A stretch of DNA of 64,000 nt from Myxococcales bacterium (GTDB lineage Bacteria; Myxococcota_A; Polyangia; Nannocystales; Nannocystaceae): positions 17,162 to 81,161 of the forward strand of contig JAAZXR010000015.1 of NCBI GenBank assembly GCA_014240065.1, read 5' to 3'. The notes under the pieces are model-generated. The model made no database searches. It had not been told where the DNA came from and saw nothing but the letters and a program-made list of their open reading frames with translations. Below, piece by piece: positions 62,326 through 64,000 of this stretch; positions within the stretch are counted from its first letter, which is position 1; each line of letters begins with the position of its first letter. A program made the translations under genes and the position numbers.

Positions 62326-63966
62326 ATGAAGCTGGTCGATTCTCGAAGACTCACGGGTCCAAACCTCTACGGGCCATGCACGGGGGCGGTCGCGCAGATC
62401 GAGCTGGCGCCGGGGGAATGTTGCGACACCATCGTGCAGCGATGGGGGGCGGGGCTCCACGAAGCGAGCCAGGCCATGGGGTGGGACGCCGCCCGGACGC
62501 ATGTGCGCGTGTTCGAGTCCGATGACGGCGTCGGGGGGGCGGTGCTGATGCTGGAGGCGGGGCTCGATCAGCTGTTCGCGGCGACGGAGGCGAACGAATG
62601 GGCTTTGATGCAGGCGGGGCTCACCCAAGATCAATGCCCCGATCCTCTCCCAGTCTCGCTGGCGGCGGTGGTGGCCCGGGCGAGCGAAGAGGCCACGAAG
62701 TTTCGTTCGCTGATGGTCTTGGTGGAGGCGGCGCAGGCGCGGGGCTGCCCATGGATGGTCGACGATGAGCGCGTGACGCTCGGTCGCGGTCCCGGATCGT
62801 GTTCGTATGATCCGACGGGAGCCCCGGCTCCCGAGGCGGTGCGGTGGTCGCGATTTAGGAGCGTCCCTACGGTCGCGGTCACGGGCACCAACGGCAAGAC
62901 CACCTGCGCGCGGCTCGTGGCGGCGATGCTTCGAGCCTCCGGCCATCGCGGCGTCGGCAACACCTCCACCGACGGGATTTTCGTGGACGGGACCTTGGTG
63001 GACGCGGGGGACTGGGCTGGCGCCGGCGGTGCGCGCGAGCTGCTTCGTCGTCCGGATGTTAATTTCGCGGTGCTCGAGACCGCGCGTGGGGGGCTGTTAC
63101 GGCGCGGCATGGGCGTGTTTGAATGCGACGCGGCGCTGATCACGAACGTGGATCGGGATCACATGGGGGACTACGGCGTCTACGACGTTGAGGCGATGGC
63201 CGAGGCGAAGGGGGCCATCACCCACGCGGTCAGTGGCGACGGCGCTGTGGTGATGTGCGCAGACAGCGAGGCGCTCGTCGAGTGGGCGCAGCGGCGCCCG
63301 TTCGAACCACGGCTGATCTGGTACAGCGTCGATGGAGGCCACCCGCTGCTTCGGGACCATGCCGCGGCTGGTGGCGAGGTGTGGACCGTGGACGAGGGAT
63401 GGGTGGTGCGACAGGTCGGGCGCGAAAAGACCCGGCTGGTGCGGCTGGATGAGATTCCGATCACCATCGCGGGCACCGCGACTTTTAACGTGGCGAACGC
63501 GCTCGGAGCCTCGGCCCTCGCGGCGACGATGGGGGTTAAGTCCGCGGCGGTTGCCGACGCGCTCCGGCGGTTCGGGCTCGATCCCAATGACAACCCTGCG
63601 CGCACGCAGCTTTGGGAGGTCCCTTTGGCCGCGCCGGGGGAAGAGGCGAACGCGGTGCCGCTGCTCGTCGATTTCGCGCACAACGTGGCGGGGGTCGAGG
63701 CGCTCGCGCCGGTGCTCCGCGCACATGAGGGACCGCGCGTTGTGTGCGTTGGGATGGCGGGGGATCGAAGTGACCGCGATCTCATCGCGCTGGGCCGCGC
63801 GTTGCGGAGCTTTGAGCCCGACACGGTGGTGCTTCGAGAGCAGCCCCAGTATCTGCGGGGGCGGAGGCTGGGTGAGATCCCGACGCTTCAGCCGAACTCG
63901 CCGGTTCCCCCCCGCGGCGCCATCGACGTCGATGCCGTGCTCGCGGCAGCGGGTTCACGAGAGTAG
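62326..63966 (+). CDS. Mur-ligase-only paralogue of cyanophycin synthetase
   Basis: A 546-residue protein that starts with a short segment resembling the CphA N-domain start (RRLTGPNLYGP versus the synthetase's RVYSGPNHYAH) and then has the Mur-ligase domain from about 180: VTGTNGKTTCARL, STDGIFVDG, VLETARGGLLRRGMG, NVDRDHMG, LVDFAHNVAG. The whole ATP-grasp half of about 275 residues is missing; no ATP-grasp motif is visible anywhere. It is 49 bases after cphA and clearly in the same operon. If active, it could attach an amino acid to an Asp side chain or cap, but not extend the backbone. This reading is inference; the Mur active site itself appears intact. Confidence 0.85.
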   Translation: MKLVDSRRLTGPNLYGPCTGAVAQIELAPGECCDTIVQRWGAGLHEASQAMGWDAARTHVRVFESDDGVGGAVLMLEAGLDQLFAATEANEWALMQAGLTQDQCPDPLPVSLAAVVARASEEATKFRSLMVLVEAAQARGCPWMVDDERVTLGRGPGSCSYDPTGAPAPEAVRWSRFRSVPTVAVTGTNGKTTCARLVAAMLRASGHRGVGNTSTDGIFVDGTLVDAGDWAGAGGARELLRRPDVNFAVLETARGGLLRRGMGVFECDAALITNVDRDHMGDYGVYDVEAMAEAKGAITHAVSGDGAVVMCADSEALVEWAQRRPFEPRLIWYSVDGGHPLLRDHAAAGGEVWTVDEGWVVRQVGREKTRLVRLDEIPITIAGTATFNVANALGASALAATMGVKSAAVADALRRFGLDPNDNPARTQLWEVPLAAPGEEANAVPLLVDFAHNVAGVEALAPVLRAHEGPRVVCVGMAGDRSDRDLIALGRALRSFEPDTVVLREQPQYLRGRRLGEIPTLQPNSPVPPRGAIDVDAVLAAAGSRE

Positions 63967-64000
63967 ACGCGTTCCCCGCCGACCCAGGTCTCCCGCACCC
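63888..64000 (-). CDS. Possible amidohydrolase C-terminus (partial)
   Basis: On the minus strand an open frame enters from beyond the window and stops at TGA 63888-63890, overlapping the end of the Mur-ligase gene by about 80 bases. The only visible residues, VRETWVGGERVYSRE, match the conserved C-terminal strand of amidohydrolase-superfamily enzymes (TWVGGxxVY). Only about 37 codons are in view, so the assignment rests on this one segment. Confidence 0.35.
   Translation of the reverse strand, partial: VRETWVGGERVYSREPAAASTASTSMAPRGGTGEFG

Noticed and set aside
59358..62354. 998-codon open frame on the minus strand opposite cphA
   Set aside because: Antisense to a textbook cyanophycin synthetase; Arg/His/Val-rich without any domain, as expected from reading a GC-rich gene backwards.

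Overview
The window is GC-rich, densely packed bacterial chromosome. It carries a type IV pilus secretin, a large Ser/Thr kinase with ATPase and helical-repeat regions, several two-component proteins, many lipoproteins, a TonB/ExbB/ExbD system whose receptor has its own TonB-like domain, and a Roadblock/LC7 protein. This mix points to a Gram-negative member of the Myxococcota (former Deltaproteobacteria). That assignment is inference from gene content; no rRNA or other marker is present. No tRNA, rRNA, CRISPR array, insertion sequence or prophage was found.

Layout: (1) 1-4.5 kb, end of a pil operon (pilP, pilQ) closed by an intrinsic terminator. (2) 4.5-12.6 kb, a mainly biosynthetic run: aroK, aroB, a lipoprotein, a Roadblock protein, aroQ, accB, accC and an acidic TPR protein. 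(3) 12.7-25.4 kb, a membrane protein, tig, clpP-clpX, a very long S41 peptidase, a sigma-32-type factor, rsmI and a beta-barrel protein. (4) 25.7-33.7 kb, an NtrC-type regulator with its kinase, an RluA-type synthase, pgeF, and a TolC-like protein. (5) 33.9-42.9 kb, a minus-strand block exbB-exbD-tonB-receptor-lipoprotein-lipoprotein (the last a zincin), with bamD upstream. (6) 43.5-56.9 kb, signalling and surface genes: hybrid kinase, c-type cytochrome-like protein, a frameshifted kinase-ATPase, two secreted proteins with regulatory-like beta domains, an AAA+ ATPase and a Crp/Fnr regulator. (7) 57-64 kb, a cyanophycin module: isoaspartyl dipeptidase, cyanophycinase, cyanophycin synthetase and a second Mur-ligase protein that lacks the ATP-grasp half of the synthetase.

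The cyanophycin genes would form a closed storage cycle. CphA makes the Asp-Arg polymer from ATP, Asp and Arg; CphB cuts it to beta-Asp-Arg; the IadA-type enzyme frees Asp and Arg. The role of the ATP-grasp-less paralogue is the most open question here.

Three other signals stand out. The PilQ protein carries an Ala/Glu/Arg-rich coiled coil of roughly 540 residues between its N-terminal domains. Many transcription units show a promoter of the form TTGNNN-18-TANNNT, and in eleven cases the -10 box lies only 6-8 nt before the start codon, suggesting widespread leaderless mRNAs. Finally, the kinase-ATPase gene is split by a -1 frameshift at a G-rich site.
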